A program made the position numbers and the translations under genes. A stretch of DNA of 64,000 nt from Ridgeia piscesae (lineage: Eukaryota; Annelida; Polychaeta; Sabellida; Siboglinidae): NCBI GenBank assembly GCA_025642075.2, contig JAODUO010000886.1, positions 62,001 through 126,000 on the forward strand, in the 5' to 3' direction. Below, in pieces: positions 37,265 to 48,078 of this stretch. The notes under the pieces are model-generated. The model searched no databases. It was given only the letters and a program-made list of their open reading frames with translations, and was not told the origin of the DNA. Position 1 is the first letter of the stretch; the number at the start of each line of letters is the position of its first letter.

Positions 37265-39110
37265 TGAAAGGACTACAGCAGATGTCTCCTCTGGCTCTCT
37301 CGCATTTGCAGTAGTCCGTGCATAAAGGCCTGCTCTGTTGCAGCTGCAGCGTGTGCCACTGCATGCTTTGCACTCTGCAGTGCAGCTACAGCTAGCTACA
37401 TCCAGTAGTGCTTGGGGAGCAACTGGTGCTGTTGAGACGGCCGGTGTAATGGCGGAGCCTTTGTTCCAACCAAAGTTGGCAATGTTTCGAGCTTCTTCAG
37501 GTGGACCACGTTGGTCAGTAGCATCTGAAGATGAGCTTGTAGCACATGCAGCTGCAGGTTGGCATCAGTCGGTGGAAGTTTCTTCAGTGGCGGAGGTTTC
37601 TTATGGCAATGTGCGTCATTCATTGTTGTACATCCTTTCTGTCCGTAGAGGGGTAAGAAGAATGTGCATGCTGTCTGCTGGAGCTGAGCATGGGTCGCGC
37701 CAGGCTGACCGAGCACTTAATCGAGACCTGGTATATCTATCTCTAGGAGATTGAGCGCTGATTTTTTTCCTTTTCCAAAGGGGTACGACATTGTATCGCA
37801 GCCTGACAGTGCGTGGATACCGAGAAGCTGACTGCACTTTCTGGGACCTAACCGCTGAACAGTTTCGTTGATGTCCAAGACATCGCTATTCCACTTTTCC
37901 ATTTGAATCTTGGCGATACCTCGCATCCTTGATGTCCAGTACACCAAGAGAACGAAGACGTCGGTATCATCACTGAGAATTCGGATGGTCTGGGCGCCTT
38001 CTGCCACCGCTTTCAGCTTGTAGCTGCGGAGAGTGATGTCTGCCTCATCATGAGTAACGACACAGTCCAGCATGTTGAAGAGTTGGATGTTGTGTGGAAG
38101 GGGAGCAGGTTATTGTTCTTGGAATTGTGAAGAATAACTTCTCGGCATGGAAGGAGGGTGCTTGGGGTTAGACGTACTTCCTTGGCTCTTCCTCTTCTCG
38201 TCTGCTCATGGTCCTTTGCGCTGGGAGCATCTTGGTTCATATCTGTCGAACATAATGATTTTCTTGGAGACAGGAGAGTAATGGGCCAGTCGAGTGCCGA
38301 AGCTTGCAGCCAGGCCTCCTGTAGTCCCAGAGACTGGTCAGACGACGTGGTACAGAAGCTGGCCGGTATCAACCAGCACCACGTCTGGAGCACATGGAGT
38401 CGTGACAGAAACACTGAGAGACTTGACGAGCACGGCCTTGTCACCCTTCCTCAAGCAGCTGTACTCATCGATCAGGGCCGGAGGGACTGGACTCAGTTCA
38501 AACCGGAAGACATCGACTATATCAATGCTGCGCTGCTGCCCCACGACTAACAGCCGACTGAACAGCGTCTCGATGTCGTAGATGACAGTGACTGCCTTCT
38601 TGAGCAACTCCATTGTTTTGACTTGTCTTGTGGAATTCACTACTTAGCGACGCGGAGAACTGCCTGCTCTGCTCACTCCCGATGGCAAATGCATTCTGAA
38701 CATTCATTGTGTCTGGCGCCACTTGGCCATTGCAGATGTTATAAACACCTGGTTGCTGGTCATTGAGGGTGTGACTGTACTTATCCAGCTCCACCGAGAT
38801 CTTCTTCCGATCGGCCTCGTCCAGTCTCATTCTTCCCTCTCCTTCTTCCTTGTGCTTATTCTTTTCCTCCCCATCTACTTCACCGCATGGCTTCTGCTCC
38901 TCCCCAGCTTCATCATACATGTGTTCCATGGCGATGTCAAGGTGGGCACACACACTGAAACTATTCACCCACACATCCACTTGCTCGGGGCTCGTTGAAA
39001 TGCCCTTCATACCTCTAGAACCCTTTGTACCAGTTTCAACGATTTCGAGCACTGGCACTGTTCTTGAAACGTTATGGCTAAGATACAACATCCATGGGAC
39101 AATTAAACTG
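37265..39110 (-). pseudogene. broken copy of a widespread invertebrate multicopy gene with FEN1/XPG-like motifs
   Basis: The minus strand carries, in order: WVNSFSVCAHLDIAMEHMYD (about 39000), LDKYSHTLNDQQPGVYNI and NGQVAPDTMN, then frame-shifted VIYDIETLFSRLLVVGQQRS, LSPVPPALIDEYSCLRKGDK, GLAASFGTRLAHYSP, THDEADITL, IRILSDDTDVFVLLVYW, MEKWNSDVLDINETVQ, KCSQLLGIHALSGCDTMSYP, FGKGKKSAL, FFLPLYGQKGCTTMNDA, and a Cys-rich tail CSCTAECKACSGTRCSC near 37380-37330. I know this order from many uncharacterised proteins in cnidarian, mollusc and lancelet genomes. H-E/D-AD, SxDTDV and SGCDT spaced this way parallel the XPG-I and helix-three-turn motifs (E-A-E, S-x-D-x-D, GCDY) of FEN1/PIN-like nucleases. 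There are at least three frameshifts (near 38630, 38240, 38090), a TGA for Trp at about 38340 and a TAA at 37719-37717, so this copy is dead. Confidence 0.85.
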
Positions 39111-39883
39111 TCTAACTCAATATATGTTTTAATATTGACATTTCCATAAACATATCCTGTAAAATATGATTGCTAAATAAATGCAAGTAGTCTGCGTTAG
39201 CATAAGAAGTAAGCTACTGTTAAGCAAATACGCAATATTAATGGTTAAAGTACAAATATATTAGATGGCACACGTTATGGTCAAGATATTCCATCATGTC
39301 AAATTGAAAAAAAGCAACGGTCAAATGACTGAATAACTGTTATTGTAGTGACTTAGCATATTGAGGGGGACAATAGCAAACATACAACAGCATTTGTTTT
39401 TTTGTTAAGCGGTTCTTGACAATAAAAAGCTTGGGACAAGAATATACAACTTACTGTAGAATGGCTCACATATAATCGCTCTATAGAGGTGATTTGTTCC
39501 TGGCTTTACGTCACATTTGACTTTTGACCTCTGATTTGACCTTGACTTTAACCCAGTATCCAAAAAATTACTCCAGAAATGGACTCCCCATCCTCGAAAA
39601 CCCTTATAAAGAGATATTACACGACCCTCTATGTCATCGAGATCAAAATTCGAACATTGGCCAAAATTCAAGATGGCCGAGACCGCCATCTTGAATTATG
39701 AGAAATGCTCAAGGTTGCACAAGTTGCAACCAAGCTAATGTTGCTCTCCTAACTAGATAAAATACATTTCCAAAAAAAAGTTTACAGTAATTAACATTGC
39801 AGGGTCTCCTACAGGAGGTATATGACCGGCAACTTGACTATGAGGGCTTGTTGGAATGGGTGTATAGTGTTGGTATGCTTATG
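39111..39883. other. non-coding, no confirmed gene
   Basis: Contains steroid-receptor-like words (TGACCTTGACTTTAACC near 39538) but no clear gene. A 70-nt open stretch with good splice borders at 39803-39872 is discussed among the rejected items. Confidence 0.4.
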
Positions 39884-39891
39884 ACTTCTGG

Positions 39892-40973
<1,082 letters not shown>

Positions 40974-41486
40974 AATTCTGGGGGAGTGCGTTCCAGGCCC
41001 TAATGACTCTTGGATAGAATGAATATGCATATATGTATATTGATGCGTGCGTGGATTTGTATGTAGTCTACTTGTTTGGATTGCTGTTTCGTGTACAGGA
41101 GCATGGGGTTATGATGTGTTGTGGTAACTTGATATTTATGAGGTTCTGTTTGATCTTGTAAAAGAAGGAGAGTTGGTGTTATATTCGTCGTGTTTCAAGT
41201 GTTTCCCAGCCCAGTTTATTAATCAGTTCTGTAGTGACATGTGTAAATGTGGGAAATCAAAGAAACGTTACACTGGCCGCCTATGGGAAATCAAATGGTA
41301 GTATCTAGTTATCTACCCATCTGATAGCACTGGCGAGACATGTGCGAGGCACCGTTTGACCCCGTCCGTGGCGCCATCTCACGGAGTTTTATTCCTCGGC
41401 GGTAGATCGGCGTTACCTCTGTTTGCACTCACGTTGCTCTTTCAAGTCGAATTTCATTGAAATTTTAGTTCTTTCTAAAATTAATA
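40974..41486 (+). promoter_or_regulatory. probable promoter/5'UTR region of ZMYND10
   Basis: This is the interval between the TIR element and the ZMYND10 start codon. Bases 41270-41460 are richer in CpG (CCCCGTCCGTGGCGCC, CCTCGGCGGTAGATCGGCG). No TATA box is evident. I found no perfect RFX X-box, which might be expected for a ciliary gene. Transcription start cannot be placed. Confidence 0.35.
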
Positions 41487-41584
41487 ATGAGTGGCGAAAT
41501 ATGTCACGTGTTGTTGCCTGGGGAGGCAGAGGGTTACGTAGAATCGCTACAGGCAATCGATTTGAAAGATATCGGAAGTCCAAA
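41487..41584 (+). CDS. ZMYND10: ZMYND10 exon 1 (start codon)
   Basis: ATG at 41487, 32 codons and two bases to the donor AA|GTAAGA. The product MSGEICHVLLPGEAEGYVES continues LQAIDLKDIGSP. This corresponds to the N-terminus of ZMYND10 (BLU, DNAAF7), where LLPGEAE and the D/E-hG pattern are conserved. ZMYND10 is a cytoplasmic factor, about 440 residues in man, that helps fold and assemble axonemal dynein arms with LRRC6 and co-chaperones; loss causes primary ciliary dyskinesia. Phase fits the next exon exactly (AA|G = Lys, followed by Trp). The previous in-frame context has no closer ATG, and an in-frame TAA lies just upstream. Intron 1 is 6.3 kb and is mostly transposon. Confidence 0.93.
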
Positions 41585-41968
41585 GTAAGAATTTTTACGG
41601 CGAATTCGTAACCATGGTTATCTGATGTAGCATTTCCCAACAGCTCGCACTATTAGTATTACTAGTATTAGCTTTATTGTCTCCTCTGTAACGATCATAT
41701 CAGTCAAACCTTGTATATACAATTTGTTACATTACGTCTATGATTATAGATGGCATCATTTTTGTATTTAGCACGATTCACATTTTAAGTGATAACGACC
41801 TATTATCGCTCGCACACGTTACAATCTTCTTCATAAATATGACATAATAAATTACGTGTATATGGATATACATGAACATGTGTTGCTTTTGGCGGTTCTA
41901 GGCGCTTTGGCGTGGGAATGAACATATAAAGTTCACATATCTAACATTCACAGCTGACTCGGATGGCT

Positions 41969-41977
41969 ATAAGTATA
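41969..41977. repeat. left 9-bp target duplication of the Mutator-like element
   Basis: ATAAGTATA, repeated exactly at 47119-47127. It is preceded by GGCT here and GGCC on the right, so the direct repeat may be longer by four mismatched bases. Confidence 0.7.
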
Positions 41978-42129
41978 CGGAGTGGCTATACGTCCGGATA
42001 CGGACGAATAGCCTGGGGGACTATACGTCCGGATAAGGACGAATAGCGTATGTCGTCCCCCTGGCTATTTGTCCGGACATATTTCTCGCGAGAGTTCAAT
42101 TCAAATTTGCGCAAGCGGCACAAATGAGA

Positions 42130-42380
42130 TGGATGAGCTGGCCGTTGGACGCGAATTCCCAGACATTCAATGATTATCGGCAGCTGTTGAACACTTTGAA
42201 CACACCAATTTCGTGCAATTTTATAAAAGGACAGCAGAAAAATAGAGGCAGATATACGTAGAAATACACGAAAGACGAACAACACGGCCATCGAGTATGC
42301 CAATATTACGTATGCTTGCGTCCAGGGGGGAAGGGCATACTGTGACAAGACCAACTCCAAGGGGATGCGACCTCATCAAA
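42130..42380 (+). pseudogene. MULE transposase N-terminal exon remnant
   Basis: Reads MDELAVGREFPDIQ, stop, LSAAVEHFEHTNFVQFYKRT, stop, then after a frameshift AIEYANITYACVQGGRAYCD and KTNSKGMRPHQ, ending AG|GTATTA. The pattern (EHFEHTNFVQFYKR ... Y-x-x-I-T-Y-x-C-x-x-G-G) matches the N-terminus of MULE/ZSWIM-like transposases. It has two nonsense codons and one frameshift. Confidence 0.7.
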
Positions 42381-42407
42381 GGTATTATTACGCTTTCTGA
42401 ATGCATA

Positions 42408-42415
42408 CACTATTG
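42408..42415. repeat. left 8-bp target duplication of the outer hAT element
   Basis: CACTATTG, repeated exactly at 44396-44403. Eight-base duplications are the hAT signature. Confidence 0.93.
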
Positions 42416-44395
42416 CAGAGATGGAGTGAGTACAATACAAATGTACTCGAGTACGAGTACGATTACTTTGAACATGCATGAGTACGAGTACGAGTACTCA
42501 GAAAACAAATGTACTCGAGTACGAGTATGATTACTTTACAATATACTTGAGTACGAGTACAATTACTTTACAATATAAGCATGATTACTTTCATGATTAC
42601 TTTCATGAATATCCTGTTTCTAACATAAAGGCGACTTTCATGGAATCCCTAGGTGTCATTCTTGTTCTGTTGTTGTGTCACTAATGTTCTAACTGATTAC
42701 TGCTATCCACTATCCAGGTGTTATTGTTATTAATAATTAGACGACTTTCAGGTATTGGATAAATCATTTAATGCTGGATAAATCATTTAATTTATGGTTT
42801 CTGAATCAAATACAAATAGGAGGCATTTAAAAATTTCAAATACACATGATCAAATACATTACAATAACAACACTTCAAAACCAGGGTGGCATATTCAAAA
42901 GAGTAGTATATCAGATGGGTCCAGACATGGGGTCAAATACATTTGTATTTGAAAGTATATAAATACTTTTTAAAAATATGTGTATTTGATGTTTAGGAAT
43001 TAAAAGTATTTGTATTTAAATACTTTCCTAAAGTATTTGACTTGTTCAAATATTTTTTGGAAATACATTGTCAGTATCAACATTTCTTTTTCAGTGTCAC
43101 ATGTAATGCCTGCCAAACTGATTACCTTAACTGCAACTTCACCCAACAGTGCTAATTACTGATGAAGACACTTAACAGCAGGCTTCCCCTGGCCCTGCAG
43201 TGACCACAACTTGTGTTTGCTCAGAGCCAGAGGATGGACCTAACAGTGACCATAGGTCAATATCCCCTTTTGTTCTTTAGTCAGGGTTCAATTTGGCACC
43301 AGGTTATTCTGGTTTCCTGGCTGACTTTGAAGTTGAGCCTTCCTCACAACATCCTAGCAATGATTAGCAGTGTCTCTTCTGAGGGCAACATAGGCGTTAT
43401 ATTATTATGGACCTCCTGGCGTAACATATAAACAATATATTTTGGCCTTTACCTCTTTCAGTCAGTTGTCACTGTGATGCAGTTAGCAATAACAATACTC
43501 CCTAGCACTGGTCTGCCTGTCATCATATGAGCAAAACACTAATTATGCCTATAAACTAGATATCTCAATATATGTGTTGCTTTTCTTTTACCTACATAGT
43601 AATACAAAATGAAAAGTATTTGAAAAATATATGAACAAGTATTTGAAATACTTTTCAATGTATTCATATTTAAATACATTTATATTTAAAAAGTATTTGT
43701 AATCCCTCAAGAATATTTGTATTTAAATACATTTCAATGTATTTGACCCCATGTCTGGATGGGACAAGCACAGAATGGTTGTGGATTTAGACAGGTTTAC
43801 AGTTTGCACTTAATTAAACATAATAGACAGGGATTTAGCAGCTAACCGCCCAGACCCAGTCAGGATTCTGGAAGTTGGAAATATGACCAGTCATTCACAC
43901 CATACTGACAGAGCAAACAGTACAGGTGGGGCTGAGGCCTGGCTTCTAAAATTACAAAGCAAGATGTTAGGGGATGCTTATCTCCTGCAGTGCTTCCCAG
44001 GGACTGTCACAATATAACTTGCACTTTGTACTAAGCAGGAGGGTGAGGAGATGTTGCTTCTCTGGGAAGAGAAGGTATTAATTTGAGAAATCTGACTGAA
44101 TATTTATTTAACTGAAATGCTCAACAGTAATAGAAAATGAATACCTTGATTATTATTACATTTATTAGATTACTTCTAATATTGCCATTTTATCTGTCTA
44201 ATATATTTGCTTGCAACTGTTCATATGAAAAAAAATGTAATCGTGAAAAGTAATCGTGAGTACGATTACTTTGTTAATGTACTCGAGTACGAGTACGATT
44301 ACTTTCCTTCGTACTCGAGTACGAGTACGAGTACTCAAAAAGTACTCGTACTCGAGTACAAGTACAAGTACACGAGTACGATTACTCCATCTCTG
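42416..44395. mobile_element. non-autonomous hAT element with (GAGTAC)n subterminal repeats
   Basis: The ends are CAGAGATGGAGT on both sides (right end read in reverse complement), fitting the hAT CAGNGNTGG rule. Both ends carry GAGTAC/GTACTC hexamer arrays interrupted by GATTACTTT (42440-42600 and 44230-44385), probably transposase-binding subterminal repeats. No transposase is present. It was inserted into the intron between MULE exons 1 and 2, and was later itself hit by a second hAT element at 42922-43757. Without that, it would be about 1.14 kb. Confidence 0.93.
42922..43757. mobile_element. second hAT element nested inside the first, 836 bp
   Basis: TIR CAGACATGGGGTCAAATACA on both sides (right in reverse complement), with flanking 8-mers GATGGGTC (42914-42921) and GATGGGAC (43758-43765), 7 of 8 identical. 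Near the ends are further AAATAC/GTATTT-rich imperfect inverted stretches. No open frame of note. Confidence 0.9.
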
Positions 44396-44784
44396 CACTA
44401 TTGTGATATCTCCCATTGTATAGCTAATGTTTCATTATGCATTTTACACGGCCCTTTTTATGGTGCCAGGCATTATCAACATGTATCGAGCGATATTAGA
44501 TGCAATCAACAACAACATGTCCTAGATGTTATGTCCTAAATTTATTATTAAGTTTTTCTGGGTTTTTTGCACTTTTTTCTTAAAACTGTTGATATATGCC
44601 TGGCCTAGCACTGATGATGGCATTCTTTGTAGAATTTTTTTGCATTATTTAGCATCTTGTTTTGGGGACATCATCCAAAATATTCACGGTCACCTGCAGC
44701 CACCCAAATTCTCACATGCTTTGTTAGAGGGGGTTTCAGTATATGCAGCCACCGGTGTTTGTGAACATTTTCTTTTACTTTCAG

Positions 44785-44970
44785 TTCATTCAAGAAAGCA
44801 TGTCCTGCGCAAATCAAAGTCATCGCTACGAAAGATGGACAGCAAAGTTCTCAAGAGAGGGTGACCAAAAGGGGCTGAACAGACTGTGATTGGTCTGCTA
44901 GCCAAGTGGAAATGTTTCACCAAGCCAGTGGCATTCTGCAAGAAAGATCCTCTCAAAAAAACCGAAAGTA
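44785..44970 (+). pseudogene. MULE transposase exon 2 remnant
   Basis: After the acceptor TTTACTTTCAG it reads SFKKACPAQIKVIATKDGQ, in exact phase with exon 1 (AG|T). The C-P-A-x-I-K-V...DGQ motif belongs to the FLYWCH-like zinc region of MULE proteins. It then shifts frame (SQERVTKRG, stop, ASQVEMFHQASGILQERS). The long central transposase segment with the DDE residues is missing between here and 45209. Confidence 0.65.
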
Positions 44971-45208
44971 AGAAAAAACATCTGGTCTGCTGTCAACCTG
45001 GAATTGTATATAATTTGGATTATATTGTATGTAAAAGTAAAGGTAATTTGTTTATATAGTGCAGTATCCAGTCTTTAAGATTAACCAAAGCGGTTTACGC
45101 TTTACTGGTAGACCTGTTTAATAGTACACCATTTTATATAATTCATAAGATACAGCCTGTTACTGTTACTAGACATGTTCATGCAATGTTGTTAACATGG
45201 TGTTTCAG

Positions 45209-45486
45209 TCATCCTCAGCTGGCTGGTGGGGAACAGGGAAGACACCGCCCTGACTGGCACTTTGATTGAGAGAGATGATGTCGAAGTCCGTCTCGAGCGT
45301 CTTCCAGCTAAAATAACAGATCCAAGCATTGATATGTATCGTGACGGTTTGGTTGATGACGGCCACACCTCTCTGGCATGCGATTCGTGTCTAGAATGGT
45401 ACCACCTAGCATATCTAGGAAAGAAGTCTCGGCCAAAGACAAGGACATGGATTTGTGGGAATTGCCACACAGCTGCTCATACGTAG
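45209..45486 (+). pseudogene. MULE C-terminal exon remnant with partial PHD finger
   Basis: Acceptor GTGTTTCAG. The frame reads VGNREDTALTGTLIERDDVE, RLERLPAKITDPSIDMYRD, then HTSLACDSCLEWYHLAYLGK and RTWICGNCHTAAHT before TAG. CDSC-x-x-W-Y-H and W-x-C-x-x-C are the second half of a PHD finger. The first Cys pairs are gone, probably through an internal deletion after MYRD. I know PHD fingers joined to MULE-type proteins in cnidarian and other invertebrate genomes, and that memory supports placing this in the element rather than in a host gene. Confidence 0.65.
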
Positions 45487-46890
45487 GATGTGATAGCTGT
45501 GCCTTTATAGCACTACTAAAACAATTTGAGTGAATTATGGTGTACAACATTGCCCCTCATGTTAAGCTTGCTGTATGTGAAAGTTTGATGAATCAGTTGT
45601 AAATTGTCCCAGTTTCTGTTTTATCGGCAGGTCTGGCATTGTGAGGACATAATATAGAAACATTCCAAGGCTGTGTTAACAAGATCTCTGGTTGAGCTAT
45701 GAGATTGGAACTGATGTGATTGGATTTTTTATAAAAGGAAATAATTTGTATCTTTAACATGCTTTGTGTAATTATGGTTTATAAGGTTTGTTTACTTTAC
45801 TTTGGTAATTGAAGCCATTGGTTCTAAATTTTGTATTTTTATGTTGTACGTTCTGTATAATGGTATTGCATATATGTAAACCCAATACTACATGTGTTAG
45901 ATCTTATAGTGTGTGTGCACATGAACCAGTATGTTTATTACTTTTCAAAATTAAGATGTGGGTGGATTTATGCATATTAGGTGTTTATAGAGGCTTTTTA
46001 TTTATGTATTTTACTTATTTATTTACGTTTATTACCTTTGTAAATGAAGATGTGGGTGGATTTGTGCACTGAGGCTAGTGTAGTTTATACACGAGAACGT
46101 ATGTGTGTAATTTGTATATCCTGTTTTATTTATTTGAACCAGTATTAAGAACAACAATTACGATGTTGGTGGATTTATGCACGTTAGGTGTAGTTTATAC
46201 AGAGGACGTGATGAACTTGTATTGTATATCTCGTTTTATTTATTTGAACCAGTATGTTTATTACCTTTCTAAATGAAGATGTTGGATGATTTATGTACAT
46301 TAGGCTAGTGTATTACCTTTCTGTGTCATATGAACTTTCTGTTTTTGATGTTCAGTATTAAAGTCATCTCTGTTTACTCGTGTGTTTGGTGTTATAAAAT
46401 AGGCCTCCCTAATAAAAATATTACAACTACAGATAGTTTATACAACAAATGATCATCTTTTCATTACCTCTTGATATAACATACTGCAATAATTATATTT
46501 TAAATTTCATAGATATATTATTTTGGACCACAGTTTATAAACGGTATTTGAATTCATTATTTCGCTTTCGTAATTTTAATCATGATTAAAAACTAGTAGT
46601 GGCGACATCTGGCGATGGTACATAGATTTTTGCGTAACGTACAGCAAACAAAATTTACATGGGTTTTGCCATATTTCTATAAAAAAAAGGAAATGGACAA
46701 TTCAAATAAAGGCCGAAAATGAAACAAAGTTCAAGTAAGTTGCTCGTGTTGTGTAAATGACATACTATAATGGAACATGTGAATAAAAACTTGCTGTATT
46801 GTGATTATTTCAGAAGAAACAGTTATTTAAACATAAACACAAACATGCCTTCTTAATCAATAGTATAGCACTCACGTTCGGTCATGTAGC
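45487..46890. other. 3' portion of the Mutator-like element, non-coding
   Basis: AT-rich. The phrase GAAGATG-TGG-TGGATTTATGCAC...TTAGG recurs at about 45950, 46047, 46165 and 46278, a degenerate 100-bp repeat. No coding signal. Confidence 0.5.
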
Positions 46891-46904
46891 ATATGGCGCG
46901 ATGT

Positions 46905-47112
46905 CGGGCTATTTGTCTGTATTTATCCGGTCAAATAGCGCATACGCAAACATGTCATGGGCTATTTGTCCGTATCCGGACGAATAGCGTATACGCAAAC
47001 ATGGGCTATTTGTCCGTATCCGGACGAATAGCGTATACACAAACATGGGCTATTTGTCCGTATCTGGACGAATAGTCCCCCAGGCTATTCATCCGTATCC
47101 GGACGAATAGCC
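46905..47112. repeat. subterminal repeats of the Mutator-like element, 44-bp unit
   Basis: The unit GGGCTATTTGTCCGTATCC joined to GGACGAATAGCGTATACGC and AAACAT occurs about three times, plus end variants. Each unit contains an imperfect palindrome (CTATTTGTCC/GGACGAATAG). Confidence 0.85.
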
Positions 47113-47689
47113 ACGGCCATAAGTATAACATCCCACAAACAAATTGCACAAAACTTTAATTATTGGCAAATGCCTAGTGTTGGGGATAGTATGCTCATAT
47201 CTCAAGGGCAAATACGTGCCAAAGACTCACTCCTACTCGACCTGAAATGCTAACTCCAATCTGTTTGTACCACGTGTCAACTGCAATGCAGCTCAGAATT
47301 GTTTCTGCTGTGAAGGAGTGATGCTTTTCAATGGGACATGGTTGGAATGTCTCTCTGCCTGAATACGACAGTCGCAATGCACCTGCTGCCTAGTTGCAAT
47401 GCCCCAACCACTTAGTCGCAATGCACCAACAGGTTGGAACAGAATGGTTGCAATGGTCTTCTTTTGGATGGAATGCCCTGCTTATGTTTCTAGCATCTTC
47501 CATCCACTTGAGGATCAGAAACATCATAATAATGTTATTAACTTTCACTGTTATTCCCATTATGCTTTTATGATGTGTGTCAGTCTTTTGTATGCATGTA
47601 TTATTGTATGTAGAAATGTTTTTATGCATATGCACATTTGAATTGGAATGTGTGTGTGCATATGTATATGTGTTTATTTTTGTGGGATA

Positions 47690-47864
47690 CACATAGTTTC
47701 AAAATACCTAATAACTGAGTGCGATAGCTTCCTAGCATCTTCATACATCCATTGATGACTCGCGCATTGTCTTATGATCACAAGTTTGCTTAATCCCTGA
47801 GTGTGGCGCCACTGAGCTTGATCTTCGAGGATATTGGTGCAAAAGAAGTCTATTATTATTATCC
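47690..47864 (+). repeat. LINE 3'UTR tail abutting ZMYND10 exon 2
   Basis: Shares ACTCGCGCATTG, ACAAGTTTGCTTA(A/G)TCCC, TGGCGCCAC, GATATTGG-GCA-AAGAAGTC and an ATTATTATT tail with the LINE end at 33900-34075. It stops six bases or so before the exon acceptor, so the sequence TATTATTATTATCCTTCCAG that defines the splice acceptor is at least partly transposon-derived. Confidence 0.65.
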
Positions 47865-47870
47865 TTCCAG

Positions 47871-47979
47871 GTGGCGCCAGCAGCAGGAGCGGATTGAGAA
47901 ACTGAACATGCAGGCTGCCGTGAGTGCCACACTGCAAGAAGAGGAGTTTGTGAAAGAGTTCCTCACCTCCTATGATAAG
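47871..47979 (+). CDS. ZMYND10: ZMYND10 exon 2
   Basis: A 109-nt exon: acceptor ATCCTTCCAG, one base completing Lys, 36 codons: WRQQQERIEKLNMQAAVSAT then LQEEEFVKEFLTSYDK. QQ-E-x-I-EKLNMQA is the most conserved N-terminal motif of ZMYND10. It ends at AAG|GTCGTT in phase 0. That donor is weak beyond the GT, unusual for this gene, but the phase and homology to the next exon (DK|VSVL) support it. Confidence 0.93.
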
Positions 47980-48005
47980 GTCGTTATGTTTACAAGCCAT
48001 CTAGT

Positions 48006-48011
<6 letters not shown>

Positions 48012-48070
<59 letters not shown>
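48012..48070. repeat. (AT)n microsatellite
   Basis: About 58 bp of AT, about 30 bp after the exon 2 donor, followed by ACACATGCATG words. Confidence 0.95.

Positions 48071-48078
<8 letters not shown>

Larger units (their letters stand above)
41978..47118 (+). mobile_element. decayed Mutator-like (MULE) element, about 5.1 kb
   Basis: The left terminus (about 41984-42052) and the reverse complement of the right terminus (about 47044-47112) agree over about 68 bp: GGCTAT(A/T)CGTCCGGATACG, GAATAGCCTGGGGGACTAT, CGTCC-GATA-GGAC-AATAGC. Palindromic subterminal motifs, GGCTATTTGTCC joined to GGACGAATAGC, recur three times on the left and five on the right. The 9-bp flanking duplication ATAAGTATA fits Mutator. 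Inside, three exon remnants belong to one MULE-type protein in splice phase. The catalytic core is absent, and a hAT element has been inserted between exons 1 and 2. The whole lies in ZMYND10 intron 1. Confidence 0.85.

Noticed and set aside
39803..39872. Possible 70-nt plus-strand exon reading GLLQEVYDRQLDYEGLLEWV
   Set aside because: Good acceptor (CATTGCAG) and donor (GTTG|GTATGC) but no partner exon, no known domain, and it touches the TIR element; left unannotated though it deserves a transcript check.
41516..41530. RFX X-box candidate GTTGCCTGGGG near the ZMYND10 start
   Set aside because: Only the first half-site fits; the second half lacks the GNAAC pattern and the site lies inside coding sequence.
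47399..47641. 80-codon plus frame and 100-codon minus frame before exon 2
   Set aside because: No homology to ZMYND10; exon 1 is securely placed at 41487 by phase and sequence.
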